Below are positions 25,910 through 34,339 of a stretch of 64,000 nucleotides of DNA, one piece after another. This DNA is from Palsa-360 sp963819395 (GTDB taxonomy: Bacteria > Acidobacteriota > Terriglobia > Acidiferrales > UBA7541): positions 186,001 through 250,000 of the forward strand of contig CAWFVW010000016.1 in NCBI GenBank assembly GCA_963819395.1, given 5' to 3'. Position 1 is the stretch's first letter; the number at the start of each line of letters is the position of its first letter. Position numbers and translations under genes: made by a program. Below the pieces are notes generated by a model, which saw only the letters and a list, made by a program, of their open reading frames with translations, had not been told where the DNA came from and did not search any database.

Positions 25910-27424
25910 TCAAATCTGCGGGCTTCGGATGTGCCGCAGAACAACCAGCATGCGCGTGAGAAACGCGCCGACGACTGTAAGGACCACGGCAGTGCGCAAT
26001 AGGTGGGGTTGTTCCACGCGCCCCAGCCATTCCACGATCAACGACAACATGAGTCCCCAGATCAGGGCGATCTCGGCATAAAGCGAGGCGTGCAGCGCCG
26101 GATTGTCGCTGTCGGCTCGCAGCATGTCCCGCAAAATGCCGCCACCGGCAGCGCTGAGCGCCGCGCAGAGCGGCCCCCAGAGCAGCAGAGGCTCGGCCCC
26201 AAAGCGCACGGCGATCACCACGCCGGTGACCGTGAAGGCCGCGAGGCCAATCGCGTCCGTCAGGTCGAGCATGTTGCGAAGCGGCAGCGCGACGGCCTGC
26301 GCAAGTCGCGTCGCGACTCCCTGGTCGATCGACCAAAGACGCCCCTTGCTCGTCGTCGCATCGTGCGACTGCACGATCAGATAAGCCAGAATCACGGTAC
26401 CAATCACAAGGCTCAGGGCCAGCGGATTGGACAGCACGCCGATCGGCGATCGGCCGACGAGCAGATCTCGCACAATCCCGCCGCCGACCGCCGGGAGCGC
26501 CGCAAGGATGAATGCGCCGAAAATCGAATAGTTCTCACGCCGCGCGATAATTACACCGGATAGAGCGAACGCGACGGTGCCTATAATGTCCAGCCAGTTA
26601 AACCACGACCCGGTAGCTGCAAGGCGAAGGAGGACCGGCGCGGTGCTGCGCTCCTGGAGCCGCGCTTCAGTTCCATCTGTGCGCAGTGAGTACAGTGCCT
26701 GGTCGAAATTCGCAATCGTTGCCGTATCGACCGTCTTGCGGCTGAACATCACGCGCAACTGTTGCACACCCACCGGCGATTCGATCGCAGTAACACGGCC
26801 ATCGGAGCCGGGCTGCGCGGCCATTGCTGCCAGGCCTGAAAGCCTCGGTGCAAGAAACCCGTCGAGGCGACCCGCGAGGACCATGTCCAGGCTCGCGGCA
26901 TCGCTGGCTTCTACCACCACCTGATGGACCATGCCGGGATCGGCCACGATGGCGTCCAGTTCATCGCCGTACTCATCGTCGCGAGTGACGCCGATGCGCA
27001 AGCCCTTGTGCAGTGCGCTGAGCAGCAAATCCTTGCCCCGTCCCGCCAGCGCCGGAGCGCCATTCCTCATGAACAATAAGTTCGACCGCGTCGCATAGGG
27101 CACAGAGAATAGCCCGCCCAAGTCTCGATTCGGCGTTTCGACGACCGGCAGGGCGAAATCCATCGTCCCGCCGACGACTTCCCCCTCCATGCGGCCCTTC
27201 TCCAACGGTCGTAGGGAAAAACCTAGGCCTGCTCGTTGGCCAATGGCGTCGAGGAACTTGATGTCGAAGGAATCTTCGGTTGCTTTGCTGATGCCCGAGG
27301 CTCCGAGCAAGCCTACGCCGTCCGGTTCCCATCCTCCGAGCAGCAGGCTCCGGTGAGGCGTCTGCGCCCGCAATGTGGGAAGGACCAGAAACAATACGAG
27401 AAGGATGCCGCTCCGCAGCTTCAC
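25910..27424 (-). CDS. Fusion of an amino-acid-type solute-binding domain and a TRIC/UPF0126 cation channel
   Basis: 504 residues. A signal peptide (MKLRSGILLVLFLVLPTLRAQ) leads to a family-3 periplasmic binding domain (about 22-270) with FLDAIGQRAGLGFSLRPL, a GTMDFALPVV strand and LRIGVTRDDEYGDELDAIV. From about 275 the protein has seven membrane segments formed by two UPF0126 repeats: IIGTVAFALSGVIIARR with AVGGGIVRDLLVGR, and IGLAAFTVTGVVIAVRF with AAGGGILRDML. These glycine-rich GGG-x-x-RD motifs are the mark of TRIC channels and the YicG-type family. The layout suggests a ligand-gated channel or transporter in the inner membrane with an outside sensor. It converges with the VOC gene. Confidence 0.85.
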   Translation of the reverse strand: MKLRSGILLVLFLVLPTLRAQTPHRSLLLGGWEPDGVGLLGASGISKATEDSFDIKFLDAIGQRAGLGFSLRPLEKGRMEGEVVGGTMDFALPVVETPNRDLGGLFSVPYATRSNLLFMRNGAPALAGRGKDLLLSALHKGLRIGVTRDDEYGDELDAIVADPGMVHQVVVEASDAASLDMVLAGRLDGFLAPRLSGLAAMAAQPGSDGRVTAIESPVGVQQLRVMFSRKTVDTATIANFDQALYSLRTDGTEARLQERSTAPVLLRLAATGSWFNWLDIIGTVAFALSGVIIARRENYSIFGAFILAALPAVGGGIVRDLLVGRSPIGVLSNPLALSLVIGTVILAYLIVQSHDATTSKGRLWSIDQGVATRLAQAVALPLRNMLDLTDAIGLAAFTVTGVVIAVRFGAEPLLLWGPLCAALSAAGGGILRDMLRADSDNPALHASLYAEIALIWGLMLSLIVEWLGRVEQPHLLRTAVVLTVVGAFLTRMLVVLRHIRSPQI

Positions 27425-27803
27425 GGCTCACCCCTGGCTTGGAACAACATTACTGGTAGCATCCCATAGGCGTCTGCGGAATGATACTCGTTTTCATTTC
27501 ATCTGCCGTGAAACCGCGCAAAATATCTGCGGGCTATCCAGGGGCTACCCCTCGAATCGATGCCCCGTTCGTTACCGACAAGAAATGACTTAGCGGCGTC
27601 TTTCTGAATAGACGGTTTCGCAGAGCGTGGCCCAGATGATATTCACCACCTCTCTATTCTCCTGGGATGCAGAATTCTTGCGAGGTCATCCCTTCTTGGA
27701 CGAAATTAATTGAAAGCCGCAAACGTATCAGACTAGCGAGCCTCCGCAAAATGGGCCGATCTTCCCGCGGCGAGGCACCTCGAGAAAGAAAAGAGGAAAT
27801 CAC
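27425..27803. other. Divergent intergenic region, no gene seen
   Basis: Separates the minus-strand channel fusion and the plus-strand oxidoreductase, so both promoters should lie here. No repeat element and no credible open frame; only a ribosome site (AAGAGGAAATCAC) before the oxidoreductase start is evident. Confidence 0.4.
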
Positions 27804-28784
27804 ATGAAGGCCGCCGTCATATCGAAACCGGGAGGGACGCCGGGGTACGCGGACTTTACCGACCCCGTGCCGCAAGCTGGTGAAGAATTAATTGACGTCA
27901 CCGCTTCCGCTTTAAGCCACGTCACGAAAAGCCGCGCTTCGGGCTCGCATCATACATCTCCCGACAGCCTTCCCGCAGTCGTTGGTATCGACGGCGTCGG
28001 CCGGACTCAGGATGGCCGGCGCGTCTATTTCGTGCTGCCCGAGGAGCCGTTCGGCGGCATGGCCGAAAAGGCTGCGGTAAGAATGGAGCAATGCATTCCG
28101 CTGCCTGCGGATGTAGATGACATTACCGCTGCCGCCATCGCGATTCCGGGGATGTCTTCCTGGGCCGCATTAAAGGAGCGGGCGCATCTGATTGCCGGGG
28201 AGAACGTGCTGATCAACGGCGCCACTGGAAGTTCAGGCCGCCTGGCGGTGCAGATCGCCAGGTACCTGGGGGCGAAGAGAGTCGTCGCGACCGGTCGCAA
28301 CGATTCGGCCCTGGAACAAGTGAAGGCGCTCGGCGCGGATGTAGTCATTTCTTTAAATCAATCTCCCGAAGAACTGGAAACGGCGTTCGAGGAGCAGTTT
28401 GGCGGCGAAGGCGTCGATGTCGTTCTCGACTATCTTTGGGGAAAAAGCGCCGAAACCCTGATTGTGGCGGCAGCAAGAGCGGGCAAGGATGGCGTGCCCA
28501 TCCGTTTCGTTCAGATCGGAGCAGTCAGTGGCGGGACCATCTCCTTGCCAAGCGCCGCCCTGCGCTCTTCCGCGTTGATCTTAATGGGCAGCGGCATCGG
28601 AAGTATCGCACTAGAAGGCTTGATCGGCGCGATCAGTGGTGTGCTGCAAGCCGTGGTTCCGGGCAATCTGAAAATTGAAACTGAACCTGTGCCTTTGGCC
28701 AAGGTCGATGATGCGTGGAACAAAAAAAGCGGTGACTCGCGCGTCGTTTTCATTATGAAGAAGAATTCGGAGGTGTCTGCATAG
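27804..28784 (+). CDS. Zinc-independent quinone oxidoreductase-like MDR enzyme
   Basis: 326 residues of the medium-chain dehydrogenase/reductase family. N-terminal catalytic domain with MKAAVISKPGG, an AVVGIDGVGR turn and EEPFGGMAEKAAV; cofactor domain from about 125 with AAIAIPGMSSWAALKERA, then ENVLINGATGSSGRLAVQIA (A-x-x-G-x-x-G nucleotide loop) and GAKRVVATGRN, whose Arg after the second strand favours NADPH. The structural and catalytic zinc cysteines of alcohol dehydrogenase are absent, so a quinone or enone reductase is more likely. ATG 27804 has AAGAGGAAA upstream. Cytoplasmic; substrate unknown. Confidence 0.88.
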   Translation: MKAAVISKPGGTPGYADFTDPVPQAGEELIDVTASALSHVTKSRASGSHHTSPDSLPAVVGIDGVGRTQDGRRVYFVLPEEPFGGMAEKAAVRMEQCIPLPADVDDITAAAIAIPGMSSWAALKERAHLIAGENVLINGATGSSGRLAVQIARYLGAKRVVATGRNDSALEQVKALGADVVISLNQSPEELETAFEEQFGGEGVDVVLDYLWGKSAETLIVAAARAGKDGVPIRFVQIGAVSGGTISLPSAALRSSALILMGSGIGSIALEGLIGAISGVLQAVVPGNLKIETEPVPLAKVDDAWNKKSGDSRVVFIMKKNSEVSA

Positions 28785-28892
28785 CTCGAGCTCCGGCGGG
28801 ATCGCCGTGGCAATGTCGTTGTCTCGCGGAACGAAACAGGTGTATCGTATCGCCATTCGTACTCCAAATCTGAAATTCGGGATGATGCCACA

Positions 28893-29769
28893 ATGAGCGA
28901 TTCGCCCGCGGAACATATGGAATGCCTGGAAGTATGCGGCGGAAGCCAGCTGACCGCTCGGGGCGTCGTTATTGGCGGGCTGGACGCCTGGGTCTACAGC
29001 AAACCGCATGGACAGGCGCCGCGCGGCGGCGACGTTTACTACGCTTCGAGTTGCGCGGCGGGCCGGATCACCCGCTTGTTGCTGGCTGACGTCTCCGGGC
29101 ACGGAACGCCGGTTGCCGCCATCGCCGCCGATCTGCGCTTGCTGATGCGCCGGTTTATCAATCGCTGGGATCAGGCGGAGTTCGTGCGCCTGTTAAATCA
29201 GCAATTCTCGGCGCTGTCCAAGAAAGGGAACCTATCGCCACGGCGATCGTCAGCACGTTTTTCGCTCCCAGCCGAAAATTGATTCTGTGCAACGCGGGAC
29301 ATCCGCGCCCGATTCTCTACCGCGCTTCAAAAGGAGAATGGAGCCTGCTGGGCAATGAGGATCCCGTCGGCCGCCCGGACCCATGAATTTGCCTCTTGGA
29401 ATTTTAGCATCACGGAGTACGAGCATTTCGAGGTGGAACTCGAGCCCGGGCGATTGCCTGGTAACCTATACCGATGCGCTGATCGAATCCACCGACGCCG
29501 ATGGGGAAAAACTGGGCGAGGACGGCGTGCTGCGGCTTCTGAAATTGCTGGGCGACGTCAAGCCGGAAAAATTGATTGATGCGCTGCTGGGCGAAATCGC
29601 CGAGAGGTATCCGGAAAATTTGTCCGACGACGATGTTACGGTGCTGATCGTGCGCGCGAACGGCGGCGCGCAAGACATGACACTGGGAGTCAAAATGCGC
29701 GCGGCGATGCGAATGGCGGGCGCGGCGTTTCGTTCCCTATTCCCAGGGCGAGCAGAGCTCCGATCCTAA
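28893..29769 (+). pseudogene. SpoIIE/RsbU-type protein phosphatase, broken by at least four frameshifts
   Basis: Pieces of one PP2C-like SpoIIE domain lie in order in changing frames. MECLEVCGGSQ, YSKPHGQAPRGGDVYYASS and RLLLADVSGHGTPVAAIA (metal-binding Asp residues) are in the first frame to about 29230. FATAIVSTFF-like ATAIVSTFFAPSRKLILCNAGHPRPILYR follows in a second frame to about 29380. MNLPLGIL is in a third, ITEYEHFEVELEPG back in the first, and GDCLVTYTDALIE to the end in the third. LSDDDVTVLIVRANG near the end supplies the final metal site. The intact protein would be a serine phosphatase of anti-sigma-factor pathways. The number of breaks within 160 bases is the highest in the window and may mean real loss or a poor stretch of sequence. 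Confidence 0.75.
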
Positions 29770-29859
29770 ATCCGTTCCCAGCGAAATCGGCGATGTCATT
29801 CTCCCGGGCTTTTGGCCCGATGCCGTGGCGCCCGTCCGCCGCGGCGGTCGGGCGTTTTG

Positions 29860-29940
29860 GCGCAATCCTGTAGCGTCCTCCTTCAGGCGTGCATGTTGGC
29901 TTCAAGGAGATGCCAGTCTGCCACGGTAGGCGGGCCCAAT
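29860..29940. repeat. Worn family-C-like repeat
   Basis: CCTGTAGCGTCCTCCTTCAGG, CGTGCATG and a later GGCGGGCCC-like arm resemble a decayed family-C element downstream of the phosphatase locus. The remaining 29940-30062 should hold the histidine kinase promoter; an imperfect hairpin (CCTCGTTGT ... ATAACAAGG) is the only structure seen. Confidence 0.4.
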
Positions 29941-30062
29941 TCGAACCTAAACCGAGCCCTCCAGCGGATGATCCTCGTTGTATTCACATAACAAGGAAGA
30001 ATTACCAGGGACGTTTATATGCTACTCTACAGCTGTTACACACTGAATTTTGAGCGTACGAG

Positions 30063-31394
30063 ATGTCCTCGAGCCAAAAGGCAAAGGTCGCCCTCGCGCT
30101 GGCCCTGATCCTTCTCTGCCTCAGTGGCATTGCCGCTGGAATGGTCATTTCTCGCCTCTATCAAGCCCAGGCCCTCATTCGCCATACTTACGAAGTGGAA
30201 GTTGCCATCGGAGATCTGGAATCCACTTTAACCGCCGTTGGCCGAACTCGGGTGGCCTACTTTGATTCAGCAACTCCCGAATCCCTAAGCAATTTTTTGA
30301 GCGCTGTGGGTAGTGTAGGGCCGGCGCTTGCCAGGATTCGTCGATTGACCAGCGACAATCCGCCGCAACTGGCGCTATGCGATCAATTGGAATCAAACGC
30401 AGCCGCGCGAATTGCCGGTTCCCGGCGATCCGTTGAACTCAGACAGCAAAACCAGTCCGACCCTAAAAAAGAAGTGCAGTTTACCTCGGAAATTGCCAGG
30501 GCGGCTTTCGATACTGCGATGATTTCCGGACAAATGAAGCAAAACGAACATACGCTGCTCGATCAGCGGAGCCGCCGCTCGAATCTCCTTTTTACAATCA
30601 TGCTGACCGTCCTTACTGTTTCGTTCGCGCTCTCCGCCTGTATGTTCCTGCTTCACTACTACCTGCTGAATCGCGAGGTTCGCGAACGCCGGGAAGCGGA
30701 AGATCGACTGCGCCATTTGAGCGTGGAACTCATGCGAGTCCAGGATGAGGAGCACAGGAGATTTGCGCGGGAACTGCACGACGGCGTGGGCCAGACGCTG
30801 GCGGCCGCAAAAATGATTGCTACGCACTCGCCGTCCGGAATTTCGAGACCATCGCAAACCGCGGAGCTTACCGCTTTGCTCGATGATGCGATCATGCAGA
30901 CCCGCACGATGTCCTATTTGTTCCACCCTCCTCTCCTCGACGAACTCGGATTTTCTTCCGCGGCCAAATGGTTGATCCAGGGGTACGCTCGACGTACGGG
31001 CCTGGATGTATCCACGGACATTCCGCAATCGGAAGATCGCTTGCCGCTAAATTTGGAACTCACTCTGTATCGCGTCCTGCAGGAAGCTCTCAATAACATC
31101 CATCGCCATTCCTCGAGTAGCCAGGCCGAAGTCAGCGTCCAGGTCGATGCGAACTATGTGACGCTTCGCGTGCGGGACTTCGGGCAAGGAATTCCGCGCG
31201 AAACGCTCGAAGCTTTTTACGCGGACGGAGCCTATGCCGGCGTCGGCCTGCTGAGCATGAAAGAACGGGTGAGAGAGCAGCACGGCGAATTCAAAATAGG
31301 ATCGCATGCGAAAGGAACGGAGATAATGGTGAGAATTCCTTACGCTCCACGGGCAGCTTCCGCGAAGTCCGTTGCCGCAAGATCAGCCGTGTAA
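30063..31394 (+). CDS. Membrane sensor histidine kinase (HisKA_3/NarX-type)
   Basis: 443 residues. TM1 (about 9-30) and TM2 (about 176-198) enclose a helical periplasmic region of about 145 residues resembling a CHASE3-type four-helix sensor. After an EREAEDRL-type linker comes the HisKA_3 box RRFARELHDGVGQ with phospho-acceptor His239, then the ATPase domain: N-box LYRVLQEALNNIHRHS, G1 VRDFGQGIP, G2 GVGLLSMKERV and a final GTEIMVRIP. This is the NarX/DesK class that signals to LuxR-type regulators. No response regulator is adjacent, so it is an orphan here. ATG 30063 starts directly before the basic residues of TM1. Confidence 0.92.
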   Translation: MSSSQKAKVALALALILLCLSGIAAGMVISRLYQAQALIRHTYEVEVAIGDLESTLTAVGRTRVAYFDSATPESLSNFLSAVGSVGPALARIRRLTSDNPPQLALCDQLESNAAARIAGSRRSVELRQQNQSDPKKEVQFTSEIARAAFDTAMISGQMKQNEHTLLDQRSRRSNLLFTIMLTVLTVSFALSACMFLLHYYLLNREVRERREAEDRLRHLSVELMRVQDEEHRRFARELHDGVGQTLAAAKMIATHSPSGISRPSQTAELTALLDDAIMQTRTMSYLFHPPLLDELGFSSAAKWLIQGYARRTGLDVSTDIPQSEDRLPLNLELTLYRVLQEALNNIHRHSSSSQAEVSVQVDANYVTLRVRDFGQGIPRETLEAFYADGAYAGVGLLSMKERVREQHGEFKIGSHAKGTEIMVRIPYAPRAASAKSVAARSAV

Positions 31395-31489
31395 CCTCCC
31401 TCACTGAGCTTAACCATTGCGTCTGGAAGTTTCCTCAAAAATGGTCTTCGTATTCCGCGGTTTCACAGGTTCTGGATAGAGAGGTTCAT

Positions 31490-31580
31490 TTTGTCATTCC
31501 GAGCGAAGCGAGCAATCTCTCTCAAGTTTTGAGCGAATGAAAAAACGAGAGATTCCTCGCTTCGCTCGGAATGACAAAAT
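31490..31580. repeat. Family-B inverted repeat (TGTCATTCCGAGCGAAGCGAG type)
   Basis: TTGTCATTCCGAGCGAAGCG ... GCTTCGCTCGGAATGACAA with inner arms AATCTCTC and GAGAGATT around a spacer. It sits in the convergent gap between the histidine kinase and the lectin-like genes, where it could help terminate both. Confidence 0.92.
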
Positions 31581-31657
31581 AGTGGAGGAACCTTTTCTTC
31601 GGCCGCAAAAACTGCCACTCATAAAAATTCGTGACTGAGAATCACTTCCCCCGCCGC

Positions 31658-32386
31658 TCAATTGACCGAGAAGCAGTAAAACAACCCCGCGCCGCCCGTG
31701 CTCTCCAGCGCGGCTTGGCTGCAACCCGAAGTGGCATGCGAGGAGTTCCACGACGCGTTGCCATTTCCGATGCGATCGGAATGGCCCACTTGAGCGGAGC
31801 CCGCGCCGCTGCTGGTCCAATTGTTGCAGGTGTGGTCGGCCTTATCGGTATAGGCGCGCCCGTCGGTCTGCGAGCCGGTCAAGATGTCATGCTGGATCGG
31901 AGGCGCGTCGCCCACCCCGTGGATCACCTCGCCCTTCTCAGTTCGCGCGGACTGCTTGAAAAGATTGCTGCCGCGCTGCGCCTGCACGAGTGTGTCTCCG
32001 TGGAGTTCGGCGAGATCCATGGAAATGTTCGCGTTCTGTGGCGCCCCGAGCTGGCTCTTCGAAGTGTTGTACCACGGCCCGTTCCCGATGCGGTCGCGCG
32101 CATTCACCGCAGGCTGGCCCGGCCGCGCCTGCGTGCTGAGATAGGCGTGCCAGGTGTGATTGCCCTCGCCAACGGCAGTAGCCAGCGCCAAACAGTGCGC
32201 GTCGGCTCCGGCCAATCCGCCCAGATTGCCGCCTTTGCCGAGGCCCACGCTGGTGACAAAGAAGGACATAGGGTGGTGCTGCGGTTGAGGCCGACCCTGC
32301 CCTCCGCCTTCCTCTTGGGCAATCGTAAGGCAAGAAGCCAGCAGTACGAGCGCTAATCCGGCCAGCAAAAATCGTCTCTTGGGCAT
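31658..32386 (-). CDS. Secreted lectin-like protein, paralogue 1
   Basis: ATG 32386 has GAGGAG upstream and begins a signal peptide (MPKRRFLLAGLALVLLASC; the Cys could be lipidated). The mature part follows a pattern shared by three genes in this window: MSFFVTSVGLGKGGNLGGLAGADAHC split over the first 45 mature residues, HTWHAYLSTQARPG, VNARDRIGNGPWYN, ELHGDTL, HDILTGSQTDGRAY, DHTCNNWTSSG and SWNSSHATSGCSQ, ending GLFYCFSVN. Four to five conserved cysteines and the G-L-AGADAHC opening recall DUF1554/endostatin-like C-type-lectin folds. Probably an exported binding protein. It is followed upstream by paralogue 2 with a 19-base gap, so the two form an operon. Confidence 0.8.
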   Translation of the reverse strand: MPKRRFLLAGLALVLLASCLTIAQEEGGGQGRPQPQHHPMSFFVTSVGLGKGGNLGGLAGADAHCLALATAVGEGNHTWHAYLSTQARPGQPAVNARDRIGNGPWYNTSKSQLGAPQNANISMDLAELHGDTLVQAQRGSNLFKQSARTEKGEVIHGVGDAPPIQHDILTGSQTDGRAYTDKADHTCNNWTSSGAGSAQVGHSDRIGNGNASWNSSHATSGCSQAALESTGGAGLFYCFSVN

Positions 32387-32405
32387 TCTGAGCTCCTCAG
32401 CTCCA

Positions 32406-33185
32406 TCAATTAATCGCAAAGCAGTAAAACATGCCAACACCGTGCGTTTTGGGCAAGGATTCTTGGCTGCATCCCCGGGTTCCATGGGACGAATTCCAGG
32501 ACCCGTTTCCGCCGCCATTGCGATCCGGAAAGCCGATTTGGGCGTTGGGCCTGCCATCGGAAGCGTTGAGATTTCCATTCGCCGCGCCGGGCTGGGGATC
32601 CTTGTTGCTGGTCCAGTTGTTGCAGGTGTGATCCTGGTCATCCGTGAAGGCCGTGCCGTCCGGCTGCGTACCGGTCAGCATTTCGTGGCGGTTGGAATAG
32701 GGAGTCGTCTTGACGTAGGCCCAATCGTTGTCGCGCTTATCGGCATAATCGTAAAGGCCGGGAACAGTCTCGCCCTTCTCGGTCAGCCCCGTCAGCTTGT
32801 TGAGGTTGTTGCCGAGACGCGCGAGTTCCATCGTGTCACCATGCAGGTGGGCAAGGTCCGGGGCGATCATCTCGCCCTTCACGTTGTACCAGGGCCCCTT
32901 GCCGATGCGATCGCGCGCATTGACGGCCGGCTGCCCCGGACGCGCCTGCGTGCTGAGATAAGCGTGCCAGGTGTGGCTGCCCGCGCCCACTGCCGTCGCC
33001 AGCTTCTGGCAATACGCGTCAGCGCCGGCCAACCCGCCGAGATTTCCGCCATCTCCCATGGGAGAGCTGGTCACGAAAAATGTCATGGCGTGCTGCGGCG
33101 CGGCGTTTTGCTGCGCCATCAAGAGACAGGAAGCCAATAAACAAGGAGCCGTAAATGCAGCAACCAGGGATCGCTTCTTAGCCAT
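32406..33185 (-). CDS. Secreted lectin-like protein, paralogue 2
   Basis: 259 residues from ATG 33185 (GAGGAGAAGC upstream). Signal peptide MAKKRSLVAAFTAPCLLASC. Same pattern as its neighbour: MTFFVTSSPMGDGGNLGG, LAGADAYCQKLA, HTWHAYLSTQARPGQPAV, ARDRIGKGPWYNVKGE, LHGDTMELARLGNNLNKL, NRHEMLTGTQPDGTAF, DHTCNNWTSNKD and GSWNSSHGTRGCSQE to MFYCFAIN. It differs by an inserted SNRHEML-preceding loop (YADKRDNDWAYVKTT) also present in paralogue 3, so 2 and 3 are the closer pair. First gene of the two-gene minus-strand operon. No enzyme motif is visible. Confidence 0.82.
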   Translation of the reverse strand: MAKKRSLVAAFTAPCLLASCLLMAQQNAAPQHAMTFFVTSSPMGDGGNLGGLAGADAYCQKLATAVGAGSHTWHAYLSTQARPGQPAVNARDRIGKGPWYNVKGEMIAPDLAHLHGDTMELARLGNNLNKLTGLTEKGETVPGLYDYADKRDNDWAYVKTTPYSNRHEMLTGTQPDGTAFTDDQDHTCNNWTSNKDPQPGAANGNLNASDGRPNAQIGFPDRNGGGNGSWNSSHGTRGCSQESLPKTHGVGMFYCFAIN

Positions 33186-33352
33186 ACGCTTCTCCTCGAG
33201 TGAGCACCGCGAGGGTTCCCCGCGGTCATAGGTGCCTTACTTGACCCGGACACTAGCATACGACGCAAGCGCGAGCAATCCCGTTTCGGTGCGCGCGAAA
33301 CTATTTGAGAAATGCGTTCCGCCGGAATTGGCGCGCCATTCGCCGGGTGAAC

Positions 33353-34114
33353 CTAAGGAATGAACATCTCTTTGCTGCAGGTGTGGACCGTGGCGACGTC
33401 CCGCCAGCCTTTGCTCGATAACTTCCCGGACAGGTGGGTCCTGCTCCGTTGTTCGAATACGCCGATTTGTTGCCGCCACCCTTCAATCGCAGTGGCCCTC
33501 GTCTGATTGCCGAGAAGTTCTGCGACCCCGGCCGTGAGGCTGGACTTGCCGTTCGCATCGGAAGTGAATTTTTTCAGCGTATCAGCGTGCCTTTCCCCAA
33601 AATCGACGAACCAGACTTCGTTTCGATTCTGCTCCACTTGCACGGTGGCTGGTGTGAGCTGCAAGTTCCGAAGTGCGGCAACGACCGCGCCCAGAGACTG
33701 CGGCGTTTTAATGATCCACAACCGGTCCTGGCCGCTCGGATCATCGACAAACAATAGTACGAATTCCTGCCGGGAATAGAGACCCAAGAGAGCGGCAAGA
33801 TATTCAGACGGTTTGCGCTCCAGGTCTGCCTCCAGGATGAACGAATTTTCAGAGGACTTGTCGTAAATCCCTAAACTGCCGGTGATCTGAACGGAACGGG
33901 AAAGGGAGCAAGCCGCGCGGTCGGCGACAGCGGTCGCATTGATCTCTTCGAACGATTTCAAGCGTGTCTGAGCTTCTTGATCGGTGACCGATTCCTGTTG
34001 GTTGGGGCTGGCGAAAAGATAGATTCGGTTCGAAGCGGGTCCGGCCATCGACCCAGCAAGCGCAGCCGAAAACACAGCTGCAATGGCAAGCAAAATGCCG
34101 AGACGCGCCTTCAC
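33353..34114 (-). CDS. Hypothetical exported protein
   Basis: 253 residues with a signal peptide (MKARLGILLAIAAVFSAALAGSMAG). The mature part mixes helices and strands, for instance SFILEADLERKPSEYLAALLGLYSRQEFVLLFVDDPSGQ followed by LWIIKTPQSLGAVVAALRNLQ and EVWFVDFGERHADTLKKF, and ends with GWRDVATVHTCSKEMFIP. Only two mature cysteines (C-S-L-S near residue 69 and the late T-C-S). I do not recognise the family and no catalytic pattern stands out. It is upstream of the lectin-like pair on the same strand, 167 bases away, and divergent from the propeller gene at 34340. Confidence 0.6.
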   Translation of the reverse strand: MKARLGILLAIAAVFSAALAGSMAGPASNRIYLFASPNQQESVTDQEAQTRLKSFEEINATAVADRAACSLSRSVQITGSLGIYDKSSENSFILEADLERKPSEYLAALLGLYSRQEFVLLFVDDPSGQDRLWIIKTPQSLGAVVAALRNLQLTPATVQVEQNRNEVWFVDFGERHADTLKKFTSDANGKSSLTAGVAELLGNQTRATAIEGWRQQIGVFEQRSRTHLSGKLSSKGWRDVATVHTCSKEMFIP

Positions 34115-34339
34115 GTAATCCTCCCTGACCCAGACTATCAGCCAAGCTTCCGCAAATCATGCACTATCCCATGAAGTGCCAAGGTCTGAAAATCGCCTGA
34201 TGGAGAGTTCCCCAATCATGCTTGGCAAAGAATCCGTCCTCCAAAAAGTGAACTATCCTGATAAAGGCCAATCGGGTGTATATTCGCTCGCAGTTTCCAG
34301 ACCGGAATGGACATTCCCGCGGAATCGAGGAGAAATCTT

